Below are positions 32,703 to 43,596 of a stretch of 64,000 nucleotides of DNA, piece by piece. Numbering within the stretch: position 1 is the first letter of the stretch; the number at the start of each line of letters is the position of its first letter. Origin of the DNA: Lithodes maja (taxonomy: Eukaryota > Arthropoda > Malacostraca > Decapoda > Lithodidae); contig JBAKBP010007145.1 of NCBI GenBank assembly GCA_037953745.1, positions 38,822 to 102,821 on the forward strand, given 5' to 3'. The notes under the pieces were generated by a model. That model had not been told where the DNA came from and ran no database searches. It was given only the letters and a program-made list of their open reading frames with translations. The translations under genes and the position numbers were made by a program.

Positions 32703-35700
32703 GGCATCAATTCCATTTTAGGGATAGTTACCTTTTTAACCGGGGCTACCTTGGCCCGGGCTGTAACTAAATGTGCCCCAAATGAAGTAACAACATATAT
32801 GGCTACCCCGTATGCCGTGGTGCTAGCATCGCAAAACGTGTGTAACGTAACGTCACCGAACGCCGCCACTTTACGAGGTATAGGTTTAGTACATAGGATG
32901 GCATATTCATTCAACAACAATGTCCCTTGGTTATTCAAGTCCTCGGGCAAACTGTCATCCCATCCTATCTTACGTCTCCAAACTTCCTGCATTAGAATCC
33001 TAGCTCTTATGGTAACAGGTAATGCTAGACCCAAAGGATCAAAAAATTGCGCAACTTTGCTCAACAGACTTCTTTTGGTGTGCGCTCCTGTCTGCTGAGC
33101 AAAAGACCTTGTTTGAAAAGTTAGTATGTCATGTTTAGGTTGCCAGATCATCCCCAAATTTCTGGACTTTTCCTGGTTAAGAGATGCCGTACCATCCACT
33201 TGTATTAAACTCTGAAGATCTTCACTATTAGTAACCCACTCGCGGAGAAATAGATGTGCATCCGCAAACAATCTGCGTGCTTGCCAGTATGCATATAACA
33301 AATCATTTTGACTATCGCTAGTACCCTGCAAATTGTCAATGTATAATCCGCGAGATAGTTTACTTGTGTCCTCATGAGTGTCCGCTAGATGTTTTCTGAT
33401 TGTGGCATTTAACAAAAACTGCGAGCAAGTGGCCCCAAAGAGTACAACCCGAAAACGGTATATTATGATGGGACTTCCAGAGTCGCTAATGTCGCCGAAC
33501 CAAAGAAAGCGGATAACATCTCTATCTTCCTCCTTTAGCTTGACCATCAAGAATGCCTTCTCGATGTCACTGGTATAGGCATACTTACCCAGCCTAAACC
33601 GCAATAGATGTTGGGACAGGTCCGACACCATGGACGGACCTGTCAACAGGCAGTCATTTAGACTGGGTTGTTGTCCTTGGTGGGCAGAACAGTCATACAC
33701 CACCCGTATTGGTGTGGTGACGCTGTCTTTCTTTACCCCATGATGGGCCAGATAGTGAACCCTACCCTTCTTACACGGTTCCCTGACATCGACTCTCTCT
33801 ATAAAGCCCCTATCCTCATAACTCCGAAATACATCGTCATACGCCTGGCGCGTGCTCGGTTCGTTAGACAATTTCCGCTGCAATGCGCGCAAGCGACCTA
33901 ATGCCAAACCATAGTTGGTAGGCAGGCTTATCTCACTGTTCTTCCAGGGTAAACTATCTTTATATTGCTTGTCTGAGGCACAGTAGCACACAGACTCGTC
34001 AAACCTTTGTAGCGCAACTTCCGAGTCATAATCAGTCTCCATAGGATTAATGCCTATGTGATCCAATCTCCACAGTCGTTCCAGGTCGAACTCGGCAGCC
34101 ATCTTAGGGTCACTAGGTTGGGAATCCTCCCTTCCCAACTCCTCTGCCGCGGTTACATTGACTCTATATATCGAGACCGTGTCGACCAGGACATTTGACT
34201 GTGTAGTATGCACCTTTCCGCTCATGCAGTATCCAAATTTAGTGGGGATTAAAACTACACCACACATCTTTTTAAATCCAGGGTATACTACTTCATAATA
34301 ATGATCTACACCAAGTAGAACATGCACCTCACTCTGATTTCCCATGGGATCTGACAAGTTAACCCCTTTGCTACGTAATGCGTGTTCCACCTTCTTCACA
34401 CCCACAGATACATATTCTGGTAGGGTGTCTACTACGATACAAGTCATAAAGTACCGGTTTTTACGATAGAAATATGAAATCTCCGCTATCTCGTAGTCTT
34501 GTTTATCAGTAACCCCTGTGAAGCCCTGTAATCGAAGAGTCTCAGCCCCTACGATTCGGTGCTTCAGTCCCACTAGTACGGACCTCTTTATAAAGGAACG
34601 TTGAGACCCTTGATCTAGAAGTACCCGACAAACTTTGTTACTGTCATTACCTTCCATGGGAATCTGTATTGTGGGCAATATAGTGGTGTCTTGCGTGCTA
34701 CCTAGTGTCACAGTTGTAGTACCCTCATTTTTGACGTCTTTGACTTTATCCGCTGTAGGACACAACTTATCAAAGTGATGTCCTTTGCAGTGCCGACAGG
34801 GCCTTAAGTATGTAGCAGTACATTGTCCCTGCTTACCATGTTCCCCACTTAGACAACCTACACATAGCTTCAATCTTTTCGCCTGTGCTAGTTTTGTCTC
34901 ATTTGTCGGGTATTTTATGCAGAAACTCCATTTATGTTTGTTGTTACATAGCTTACATAGAATCTGAGCAGGTTTCTTATACACACCCTCTTTCTTTACT
35001 TTAGTCCCCACTGTCATGCTTATTGTTCCCCTCTTCTCCACATTCTCACTCCCTCCCGACACATACATTCTCCCTTTGTTCAACTGTAGATTATTGATCT
35101 CCTTGCTGAACTGAGTTTTGAACTCCCCCAGTTCAAATGATCTTACCTTATCAAGTATTGCCATAGGAAGCTTCTGCCGCAAGATAATGACTATCATTTC
35201 CTGCGTGGTAAGCCCTAGGGTGTCTAGCGATCGAGTATGGCACTCCATATTTGCCCTGAAGTTTGTCAACTCATCAACCTTATACTGTGGTTCTGCGAGC
35301 CCCAACAAGGCAACGACATGGGCCATCTTCAACTGCTCTCTATCCCCGTATGTGGACTCTAATAAGTGTACCGCTTCAAGATAACTACCACCCACTACTG
35401 CAAAACCCTCTATTAAATGTAAGGCCTCTCCTTCCATTTGTCCCTTCAGATAGTGAAACTTGCGGACATTATCCAAAGAGGATTCATGAACCGCAGATCG
35501 AAATACGTCCCAGAAAGCTAACCACTCGGTTAACTTGCCCCCAAATGTAGGAAGATTGAGCTTTGGGAGGTGTACAGTATGTTTTGGGTCAGCCCTTTTA
35601 TGGGCCTCATTATCGCCTCCCTTCTTACTTGCGACAGCACGCTGTAATAGGCGCTTCGCTCTAAAGACAGGTTCGTCATAGAGGGCGCGATTATCACACT

Positions 35701-35944
35701 CTGTAATTATCTCTTCCTCCTCTATCATGTCAGCCACAATCACCTCACTCAGAGCCGTAATACGACCGTGGGTAGCCTGGACGTTATCTAATCTGGCCTC
35801 CAATTCCTCTAGATCAGCAGTAGTGATGAAAGTGTTTAAGTCCACTATTAGCCTATTTAATACTCCCCGAAGTCCCGCCCTTTGATTTTTAGGGGCTTTG
35901 ATCAGCACCCCACTAGACGGTGTCTCTTTATCGTTTTTATCCAT
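32690..35944 (-). pseudogene. BEL element 2 gag, protease, RT, first piece
   Basis: The 1084 codons begin at an ATG equivalent to that of element 1 and contain gag with LPKLNLPTFGG, the Cys/His knuckles, LLDQGSQ protease, and a full RT with YIDN (about 33332-33343). RNase H starts (FCDASTTAYGVAIYVV) before the frame stops. Here the RT has FDPLG and the full stretch after CSAHQ, so this copy probably shows the ancestral reading where element 1 has deletions. Confidence 0.92.
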
Positions 35945-36357
35945 TTTGCATGCGAGCCTATAGGCTATGTATCTAAATGTTACGTTACAAAAACAACGGC
36001 CAAATAATAGTCTAATTAAGAGACGCCAACCGGCGGACTTCTATGTTATGGAGAAAAAATAGTACACTAAATAGCAATACCTACTAATGGATCATATTGA
36101 ACAAGAAAAAATGTTAGGTCAGGTCATATGTCACAGGAAGTCTGAAACGGAAAAGAAAATTACTGGGGAAAGATGATGGGTGGGAAGCAGAGGACTTAGG
36201 CAGGCGCAACGATACAACCCCGGCTTTCCGGCTCTAACCATCGCTTGGCTAGCCTTGCCAGTTTATCATAGAGTTGTTCCTGCATCCTGTTATATGTCCC
36301 CTTGTTCATTGCCTTAAAATCCCTTACTGGTAGCTAATTCCCGGGTCTGGGCACCAA

Positions 36358-37154
36358 TGTGGTAAACTATCAATGGAAGTTAAATATTACTAAGCTATAA
36401 TGAATCAAATAAAATCAATCTAAATGAAAACTACTCTATATCTAAATTGAATTCAATCTGAAACAAGCTAATTTATATCCAAAGGTCTCACATAACAAAT
36501 GTATATATAGGGTAAGGTTATAAGGGTTAATATTAGCCAGGAATTAACTCACCAATAGTTCCACGTGGCAATGAGGCAAGGGAGAACGTTTTACCCAATA
36601 TGGTGGTGGACAATGGGGAACGAGACTTCGGTCCCAAGACTCAAGTCAAGTTAAAGAAAGAATAAATGATTACATGGGAATGGACATGATTATTATAATG
36701 TATGCTTATCTATCAGTCAGTCATGATGTCGATGAGAGCGTCGTGATGGTGTAGCTGAGTGTATTGCTGTATGTGTATTGTGATTACAGGCACAAAAGCA
36801 CGATCAACTGAGGGCGGAAAATTAGATGTTAACTGGTTGGTGTTCGTGAAGGCTCTGGCCTACCTCAAAAGCACACCTTGCTGCCTTGGCAAACCGCCAG
36901 GAGCCCAAATTATCGTACCGCATTTAGGTTGCTCTATACGATAAATTATATTAATATATACGATAAATTCATATATACTACATAAGACCATGGCAATATT
37001 GCTTAATAGCATATTAGGCCTTTTATAACTTAACTTATTTACAATCTTATAATATACGATCTACTCGTCCTACGTCGTGCTGTAGGAGAGATCGTGACGT
37101 CACAGAGACATAAGAGATCACAAAAGAGTCATATCCTATCGTATTTATACGATA
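36358..37154 (-). repeat. 5' LTR of BEL element 2
   Basis: It matches the 3' LTR end to end (797 versus 789 bp); the main length difference is a short duplication near 36764 (GTATTGCTGTATGTGTATTG against a shorter form). No TTAA insertion is present. The primer-binding site complement abuts its inner end. Confidence 0.9.
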
Positions 37155-37825
37155 CCCTTAAACCAGAGCATTTGCTAATAATTAATAATCTGACAAGTAC
37201 TTTCCTCAATAATGACAGTCTGTATCATGCCTTGTAGAGTGGTAGCCTTCTAGCTAAGTAATCGCAAAAGCTAAAGGCGTATCACAACAATCAACAAAAC
37301 ACACGCGGTACGAAGATCCTGGACTCGTAGACGCCCGTTACAAAAGTACCCTATTTTAACACATACTTCCTGCGGACACACCAATCTGGCAGCCGTGCTA
37401 GCTAATCTAAACCTTGTTCCTACAACACAGATGTATACAAATGAGTAAGGACTCACTAGAAGCTCTGGAACGTCGAATGAAGCGAAGCACGGCGCAAGCC
37501 TTGTTGTCACTGTGGCCGCGGAAGTAGGAAGGACGAAGATGGCCGCAAGAGGGCCTGGTGTTGGGAAAGCAAAACATGAGAAATCCACGCATATGGCAAG
37601 TCATATGATAACAGATATTAAGTTATTTTTTCTTTTTTATATTTTACAGAGTTTTTTTCTGTAGGGTACCCGATCAAAATGACGATCCCATAAGGGAATT
37701 AGGCGTGCACTTATGACGAGTACTCCATAATACTTACGCGCGGGCTATTCAAAATGCTGGCGCAGAATGTTGAATGGAGACTATTATTATTAATAGGCGA
37801 ACTCGTCAATGATGGAGGGGCCCTA
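37155..37825. other. Gap with a CpG-rich patch
   Basis: AT-rich except for the patch at about 37450-37560, listed separately. No repeat family was recognised in the remainder. Confidence 0.45.
37450..37620 (+). promoter_or_regulatory. CpG-rich patch, possible host 5' exon
   Basis: About nine CpG dinucleotides fall in 90 bp, against very few nearby. A plus-strand ATG at 37538 is in a strong start context (AAGATGGCC) and opens a basic frame (MAARGPGVGKAKHEKSTHM...). No consensus donor follows closely and I recognise no family. A minus-strand frame also crosses the patch. It could be a promoter or first exon on either strand. Confidence 0.25.
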
Positions 37826-38857
37826 TTAAATATTGGGTTTTGGAAGCATTAAAGGCAACAAGGTTTCTCTGCCCCAATTGGAAATTGTAGTTAGATCAGA
37901 AGATAAGTGTTGTATGGCTTCATTATATTTGTTTTTGAGCGAATGCTTGCTGGGGCGTTCTGGAAAACTAATTGAGTAGTGTAAGGTAGAGTCGTCTGCA
38001 TATGAATGGATATGATTGGAGGTACAGTTGAGAAGATAATTTATGAAAATTAGAAAGATAATTGGATATAGGACAGAATCCTGAGGAACACCGGAGTTGA
38101 TAGGAAGAAGAAGTGAACAATGGCCATCCACAACCGCAGCCTTGGAACGGCCAGAAAGCAAATTAGAGGCACAGATGGAGGGATAGAAACCGAAGGAATG
38201 TAGCTTAGACATTAGATATTTGTGCCAGACTGTATCGAAGGCCTTCGCTATGTCTAGGCAATAGAAAAGGTCTCACCGAAGTCCTGAAAGGAGGATGACT
38301 AAGAGATAGTAAGATATGAAAGAAGATCTCCAGTAGCGCGACCCTTAAGGAAACCATACTGGCGATCTGAGAGTATATTATAAGAAAAAGAAATGCTTAG
38401 GAAATTTATAAGTAAGAATAGTTTAAAACACTTTAGAGATACAAGAGATGAGAGCAATTGGACGATAGTTGGAGGGTTGAGAGCAGTCACACTTCTTTGG
38501 GACAGGTTGAATCAGAACAAACTTCCAGCAAGAAGGGAAGACATTAGAGGAGTGACAGAGACGGAAGAGTTTGCCTAGGCAGGGAGGCAGCACGGAAGCA
38601 CAGTTTTTTAGTACAACAGGGGGAACATCATCCAGACCGTACGCCTTCTTTGTATTAATCCCAGAGAGGGTAGAAAGTACATCTTTAGAAGAGATTAGGA
38701 TATTAGGCATAAGTAGGAGAGAGGGAGGAATAACACCGGAATCATCCAAGGTGGAGTTTCTAGTGAAAGTTTGAGTGAAAAGTTCAGCTTTGGCAGAGGA
38801 AGAAATTATGGTTGTGCCATAGAAGTGGAAAAGGGGAGTGAAAGACGAAGAAGACAA
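37826..38857 (-). pseudogene. LINE reverse transcriptase, decayed
   Basis: Three open pieces (38423-38857, 38299-38490, 37826-38212) in shifting frames align with copy 1: GLDDVPPVVLKNCASVLPPC, QPVPKKCDCSQPSNYRPIAL, LSDRQYGFLKGRATGDLL, INSGVPQDSVLYPIIFLIFI and SYADDSTLHYS. The catalytic YADD survives but the motif A region near 38230-38270 is frameshifted. It ends at the position equivalent to 22120 of copy 1. Confidence 0.8.
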
Positions 38858-39207
38858 TTTGTTGGAGAGGTTTTTGGCTAGATGCCAGAAAGCTTGGGAA
38901 GAACTAGAGTTGGATAGTTCAGTGCAATTATTTATGATGAAATAATGTTTGGCAAGTCGAAGGACAGATTTGGCTTAATTCCGGGCAAAAACATAGGAAG
39001 AATGAGATTCTTGAGTTTGAAGGCGCCGGTACCATTTGAATGCTTCCTCCTTATTGTGGACAGCAGTGGAACCAAGATTTGTTTGCATTGGTCTGAAAGA
39101 AAGAAAATGGAATGTATGCCTCCATGCCCGATAGGATTACCTCGGTAATGCGTTCAGCACTCTCCGAGGGTCCCCGGCCTTGGAAGCAAAATTAATTCTA
39201 TGGGAAA

Positions 39208-39970
39208 TCAAAGAAGTTTCTGCCAGAGAGCCTCCCAGTCGGCAGCTCCAAAGTGCCACAAGCGCTGCCGGCTGGGAGGATTGGGTGGCTGTACTGGAGA
39301 GATAGTACAGGTGACAGAGATAAGTTTATTGTCGGAGGAGCCCAACGGAGAGAAAAGATCGACAGTATAAGAAGTGTTAGAAGCTAGAAATAAGTCAAGA
39401 ATGTTGGGCCGATCTCCGAAGCAATCCGGGATACAGGTGGGTTGTTGAACCAACTGCTCTAGTTCATTTAGGATAGAAAAGATGTAGGCTTGTTCACCAG
39501 GTTGGTCAGTAGTATGAGAGGAGAGCCATTGGCGGTGGTTAACGTTGAAAGCTTCTAAGATGGATATTTCTGAGAAAGGAGAAATGGATAGAATGTGTTC
39601 CGGTTTAGAGTTTAGATAGTCAAAGAATTTGGGAAAATCGGTAGAGTTAGGGGAAAGATAGACAGCACAAAAATAATTAGTATGAGAGTGAGAGGATAGT
39701 TTGAGCCATAAAGTTGAGAATTCAGAGAAGTCAAAATCGAGAACACGAGAGCAAGTGAGTTTGTTGTGCAAGTATGCACAACACCTACCTTTGGCTTTGA
39801 AACTAGGAAAGAGGAAGTAGGAGGATACAGAGAAGGGGCTGTTGGCAGTTGCTTCAGACACCTGAGATTCAGTGAGGAAAAGAAGATCAAGTTTGTAGGA
39901 GGAGAGATGGTGTTCAACAGAGGGAAAATTAGAGGAAGGGCCGCGAATGTTGCAAATGGTGCGTGTGTGT
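39208..39970 (-). pseudogene. LINE APE-type endonuclease
   Basis: The frame has CNIRGPSSNFPSVEHHL, LDLLFLTESQVS (conserved Glu of the catalytic pocket), FCAVYLSPNS and DRPNILDLFL, typical of LINE endonucleases. The GDFN motif reads as EAFNVNHRQW (substituted), and the SDH block reads SSDNKLISV (His to Asn), so the domain looks inactive. The first 20 or so residues of the open frame (Thr/His repeats, up to 40038) come from the neighbouring microsatellite and are not native. Linker sequence continues to 38860 in broken frames. Confidence 0.75.
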
Positions 39971-40032
39971 GTAAGTGAGAGAGAGTGTGTGTGTGTATGT
40001 ATTTGTTTGTGTGTGTGTGCGTGTGTGTGTGC
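39960..40032 (+). repeat. (GT)n microsatellite
   Basis: Imperfect GT/GA dinucleotide run adjoining the 5' end of the LINE copy. Confidence 0.9.
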
Positions 40033-40619
40033 TTTCATGCTTTTGTACTTACATGTTCTGCTTAGTCAAGTATTGTCAATAAGTATTTTGTTTGTCCGTG
40101 TGTTTACTTGACTAATGGACTAATTGGTATTCTCTCTCTCTCTCTCTCTTCGTCAAGTTAGATTTTGGTTAATATTAAACATATCAAATCAAAGTTATTT
40201 ATTTCTTCTCTCGCTTGATATTTTTATAATCAATTTGTGTATTAGTAAATTACCAAACTTTAAGAACCTATCTGGATACCCCACTGAAGGATAAATAGAG
40301 AGTATGAGCGGACAGTTCCAAATTCATGTTATATATCAATCTTTCTGTCTCATATTTTATATCAAGCACTCAAACACTGACTCACTTGCAAACTCAGTAC
40401 TATAATAAGGACAGAAAAACAAAACATTCAGTCACTTGCTATCTATGTATTAAAAATAAACACATGCAAGAAACATGTATTACTAAATTCACAAAATATT
40501 ACGGGGCTAGTGCTTTTTTCTATATTTTTATTAATTTACTAAATTGCTTAGTTTCCTTGCTAGACCGCAACCAAGCTTAAACAAAAAACCTAGAACCCCT
40601 TTCAAGATATATTTGTAAA

Positions 40620-40870
40620 TTTGTCGTTAGAAAAATGTTCTGGCCGAAGGCCGTTCCCTCTAAAATTGCAGGCTCGCTACCGCTCACCAGGAAAAAAATT
40701 AACACTTAAATGGTACGAAAGGTCTTAATATTGACAAATAAATAGGGCGAAAGGTAAGAAAATCGTAAAATTAATGGAACGAACGTCTTCAAATCTCAAA
40801 ACTGATATGTTAAACATGAGAGAGAAGGGGTTCCAGAATAAAAAACGAATACCTCTCCCATAATACCTCT
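40620..40870 (-). repeat. Dispersed repeat, inverted copy
   Basis: It holds AGGCTCGCTACCGCTCACCAGGAAAAA and CTTAAATGGTACGAAAGGTCTTAA-like blocks, the reverse of the ACCATTTAGGTGTC...GGCGAGC order at 951-995 and 42290-42350. Related blocks flank the foldback element at 55.3 kb. Confidence 0.45.
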
Positions 40871-41226
40871 GAGTAACCCAAAGTAAAGTAATCAATACAG
40901 TGTGTGAGCGAACAGTTGTGTGGACCATTGTATACTTTAGTTCCGCCTTCTTCACCCTTATTATCCCTCAGTGTGTGTGTTTTTTTTTTTTGTTTTTTTT
41001 TTTGTTTTTTTTCCTATGTGGATATGGGGCTGTGATCAAGAGCCGTTCTAACCTTAATTTTCGTCCGCTATATGGTGTACAGTATTTTCTTATTCTGTTC
41101 TATATATTTATAATTATATGATAACTATTTATAGTTTATTTATATATAAATACATTTTCTTTATTATTTTTTTTTTTGAGTGGGCAGTACATTAATTTTC
41201 AAAAGTTGGTCGCAACAAAAAAAAAA

Positions 41227-41254
41227 TATATATATATACAGTATATGTATATAT

Positions 41255-41320
<66 letters not shown>

Positions 41321-41347
41321 TGTATATATACTGTATATATACCGGTA

Positions 41348-41416
<69 letters not shown>

Positions 41417-41438
41417 AATAGAGAGAGAGAGGGGGGGG
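41227..41438 (+). repeat. TA-rich microsatellite
   Basis: About 175 bp of (TA)n broken by ACTGTATATA and ACCGGTATAT motifs, followed by (GT)n (41402-41416), (GA)n and a G run to 41440. Confidence 0.95.
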
Positions 41439-41649
41439 GGTTGTCTTTTTTTGTTTTGCAGTCAAGTAGCGCTCATGTTTTAATATTATTATAAAGACGT
41501 CAACGTATTGTGAAATAATCCCTTGTGGATCACAATCTTTCGATATATTATGTATACGTGTATTTGTAAATTAATTTAGTATTTTGTATGCTTAAGTTGT
41601 GTGCATTCATTGTTTAATATGAACTAATGAATGATTGATTGATGGATTA

Positions 41650-41833
41650 TAACACGTTTCGACAGTTATTATGGCTATTATTAGACGATTTATTTCAGAT
41701 TTGGTAGGGTATAGGGAAGTCAGAGAGATAATTGAGGTAGTATTTACCCTTTTCATGTCCACAGATCCTTCCTAAGTTGCATAAAATCGCCTAATGATAG
41801 CCAGAATAAACTGTCAAAATGCGTCATATTCTA
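41650..41833. mobile_element. Foldback MITE, copy 1
   Basis: The ends are inverted: GACAGTTATTATGGCTATTA to TTAGACGATTT on the left, and AAATCGCCTAATGATAGCC to ATAAACTGTC on the right. The middle carries opposed TTCAGATTTGGTAGGG and GATCCTTCCTAAG blocks. The same layout recurs at 41845-42034 and in two copies near 63.4-63.9 kb. Confidence 0.6.
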
Positions 41834-41844
41834 AGGTTGCCTTA

Positions 41845-42034
41845 TCTAATTATGTTCTGGCTATTATTAAACGATATGATTTAAATATAGAAAGAAGCTG
41901 TGGTGTTAATTGGGATAAATTGTACCTCTTTCATTCCTAGAGATCCTTCCTAAGCTGGATTTTTGTGTCATGATAGTTAGAATATATTATACAGTATATA
42001 CTGCTAAGACACGTCATAGCCCTCAAGGAGTTAA
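41845..42034. mobile_element. Foldback MITE, copy 2
   Basis: Same family as the adjacent copy: TTCTGGCTATTATTAAACGAT on the left, GATCCTTCCTAAGCTG in the middle, ATGATAGTTAGAATA on the right. It ends CGTCATAGCCCTCAAGGAGTTAA, with TTAA at 42031-42034 as in the 63-kb copies. The left border is uncertain. Confidence 0.55.
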
Positions 42035-42235
42035 GTAATATAACTTTTTACCATTTAAAGGTGGGGGGGGGGGGGGGATAAACGGTTAATAAAATGCTTA
42101 TCGCAAGAAACCAAGTTTTCTGAATGTTCTTGTCATTATTTGAGAGGAATAATATACAAATTATCAAATGGATGCTTCCACCGCCGAATTGAGCCCTTTA
42201 AGCGTATGAATAAACATCTCCTATGAGATTTAAAG

Positions 42236-42490
42236 ACATTCGTTCCATTAGGGTGTCGATTTTAAAATATTTTGCCCCATTTCTTTGTCAATACTAAGAT
42301 CTTTCGTGCCATTTAGGTGTCTTTTTTTTCCTGGCGAGTGATAGCTAGCCTGTATTTCTAGAAGAGGGACATTTTTCTACCGAAAAATTTGCAAATGTGT
42401 CTTGAAGGGGGTCAAGGGGATGTAATTTTAAGCTTGATGGAGTTCTAGCGAGGAAACTCACAACTAAATTTAGATAAATATATAGACAAA
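42236..42490 (+). repeat. Dispersed repeat, second full copy
   Basis: It matches 890-1165 in block order: ACCATTTAGGTGTC, a T run followed by CTGGCGAG, TTTCTACCGA, AAGCTTGATGGAG and GAGGAAACT. It begins with an additional CGTTCC(A)TTAGGGTGTCGATT block. Confidence 0.5.
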
Positions 42491-42991
42491 AAACCAAGCA
42501 CTACCCCTTTAATGAGACAAAATTAATCCCCTAAGGAGATTCTGGTGATGATATATATTAATTGGGAGTAATTAATTAATTTGGCTGGCAAGTGCTTAAG
42601 ATTGATACAAATTGAGCAATTAGTTTTAATTAGCCTCTCTCTCTCTCTCTCTTCTGCCACTTTCGCTATCTCTCACTCACACTGGCATCTATATGAAACG
42701 AAACGACTGTGATATACAACAAAATTAATTCTTCACGTTCTTGCTTGATCATACACTTTACTGTCATTTTGCGTTCCCTTGGTATTTTTTCATTATTAGT
42801 TGGCCTAAATTTATTCTTCCGTCTGTTCTCCCTTTTAATTTTTTATATATTTTCGACGTACATTTGTTTACATGTTTGGTCAAAGCGTACCTGTATGTGT
42901 GTTTATATGTGTGTGTGTGTGTTTGTATGTGTGTGTGTAGGGATGGAACTTGACTTGAAATAATAACCTTTACTTACCGAGAGAGAGAGAG

Positions 42992-43250
42992 ATTTGATTT
43001 GATTTGATTGTTTTATTGAGAAAAGTACAAATGTTACACAAGTATCATAGTTACATTATCTCAAAAGGGCGAAGGTGCATACGCAATCTTCACCCTATTT
43101 CTAGCTTAAACTATGTCATTACATATATAGTTAGATGAGTAATACATTGATATTGAAGATTATTTTTAACACTACCTAAGTTTAGTATATACAGTATTAT
43201 AATAAAGACATATCTAAAATACATGAGTCCCGTGATAGACCTTGATCAGA
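42992..43250 (-). mobile_element. Retroposon 3' end with ATCAA tail
   Basis: On the minus strand it ends ...TCAATAAAACAATC followed by (AAATC)n repeats, a polyadenylation-like signal and a short tandem-repeat tail as seen at LINE/SINE 3' ends. No coding part is visible, so the family is unknown. Confidence 0.4.
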
Positions 43251-43403
43251 TTGTTTTTTGTTTTTTGTTTTTAAACACGCATGCTGTCCCACAAGACCCC
43301 AAACTGAGCCCCGACCGTGTTAATCCCTCCTTAAACATCCTAGAGGGACCCTAACCGTCGTGACCCAGTCACCAGACCCCCAGCACCCAAAACATACAGC
43401 CAT

Positions 43404-43545
43404 ACAGATTCAGATTATTTTATTTCCATAAAATAATATTCGGAGGGAAGGTGCAAGTAGTCCTCCGGGAGGGATGTGCCGCAATATCCGCAATATCCGG
43501 AGGTACTTGTACATCAAGCCATTAGCCGAGAATATTGAGAACAAT
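43404..43545 (-). mobile_element. Retroposon 3' end with AATCTG tail
   Basis: The minus strand reads ...TATTTTATGGAAATAAAATA followed by AATCTG repeats, again a 3' end with an AATAAA-like signal. Upstream is a GC-rich stem-forming stretch (GGAGGACTACTTGCACC). Class unknown. Confidence 0.4.
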
Positions 43546-43596
43546 ACATCAGTATGGTTAGGGAGCGTAGGTTCGCTGACCCAGGGTGGCCTGTAA

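Larger units (their letters stand above)
29830..37154 (-). mobile_element. BEL/Pao LTR retrotransposon, element 2
   Basis: The element lies in reverse orientation to element 1. It has a 3' LTR (29830-30618), gag-pol in three pieces (30658-35944), a primer-binding site next to 36357 and a 5' LTR (36358-37154). The two LTRs differ by roughly a dozen substitutions plus a small indel by eye, indicating fairly recent insertion. I found no matching target-site duplication at 29825-29829 and 37155-37159, so an end may have been altered by recombination. Confidence 0.92.
37826..39970 (-). mobile_element. CR1/Jockey-group LINE, 3'-truncated copy 2
   Basis: Same family as the copy at 21.3-22.9 kb. This copy keeps the endonuclease and the first part of the RT but ends at about 37826, inside the RT, with no tail; loss of the 3' part suggests a later deletion. 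Several frameshifts break it. The 5' end merges into a (GT)n tract at 39960-40030. Confidence 0.8.
40033..43596. other. Repeat-rich gap
   Basis: No gene was recognised. It contains a CT run (40134-40149), a dispersed repeat (40620-40870), T runs near 40980, a TA-rich microsatellite, two adjacent foldback MITEs, a second dispersed repeat copy (42236-42490), a G run near 42065 and two retroposon-like 3' ends near 43 kb. These are listed separately where supportable. Confidence 0.5.

Noticed and set aside
37271..37604. 105-codon minus-strand frame over the CpG-rich patch
   Set aside because: No motif or splice logic supports it over the plus-strand reading; kept only as a possible 5' exon region.
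41180..41494. Tyr/Ile-repeat frames on both strands
   Set aside because: They are translations of the (TA)n microsatellite.
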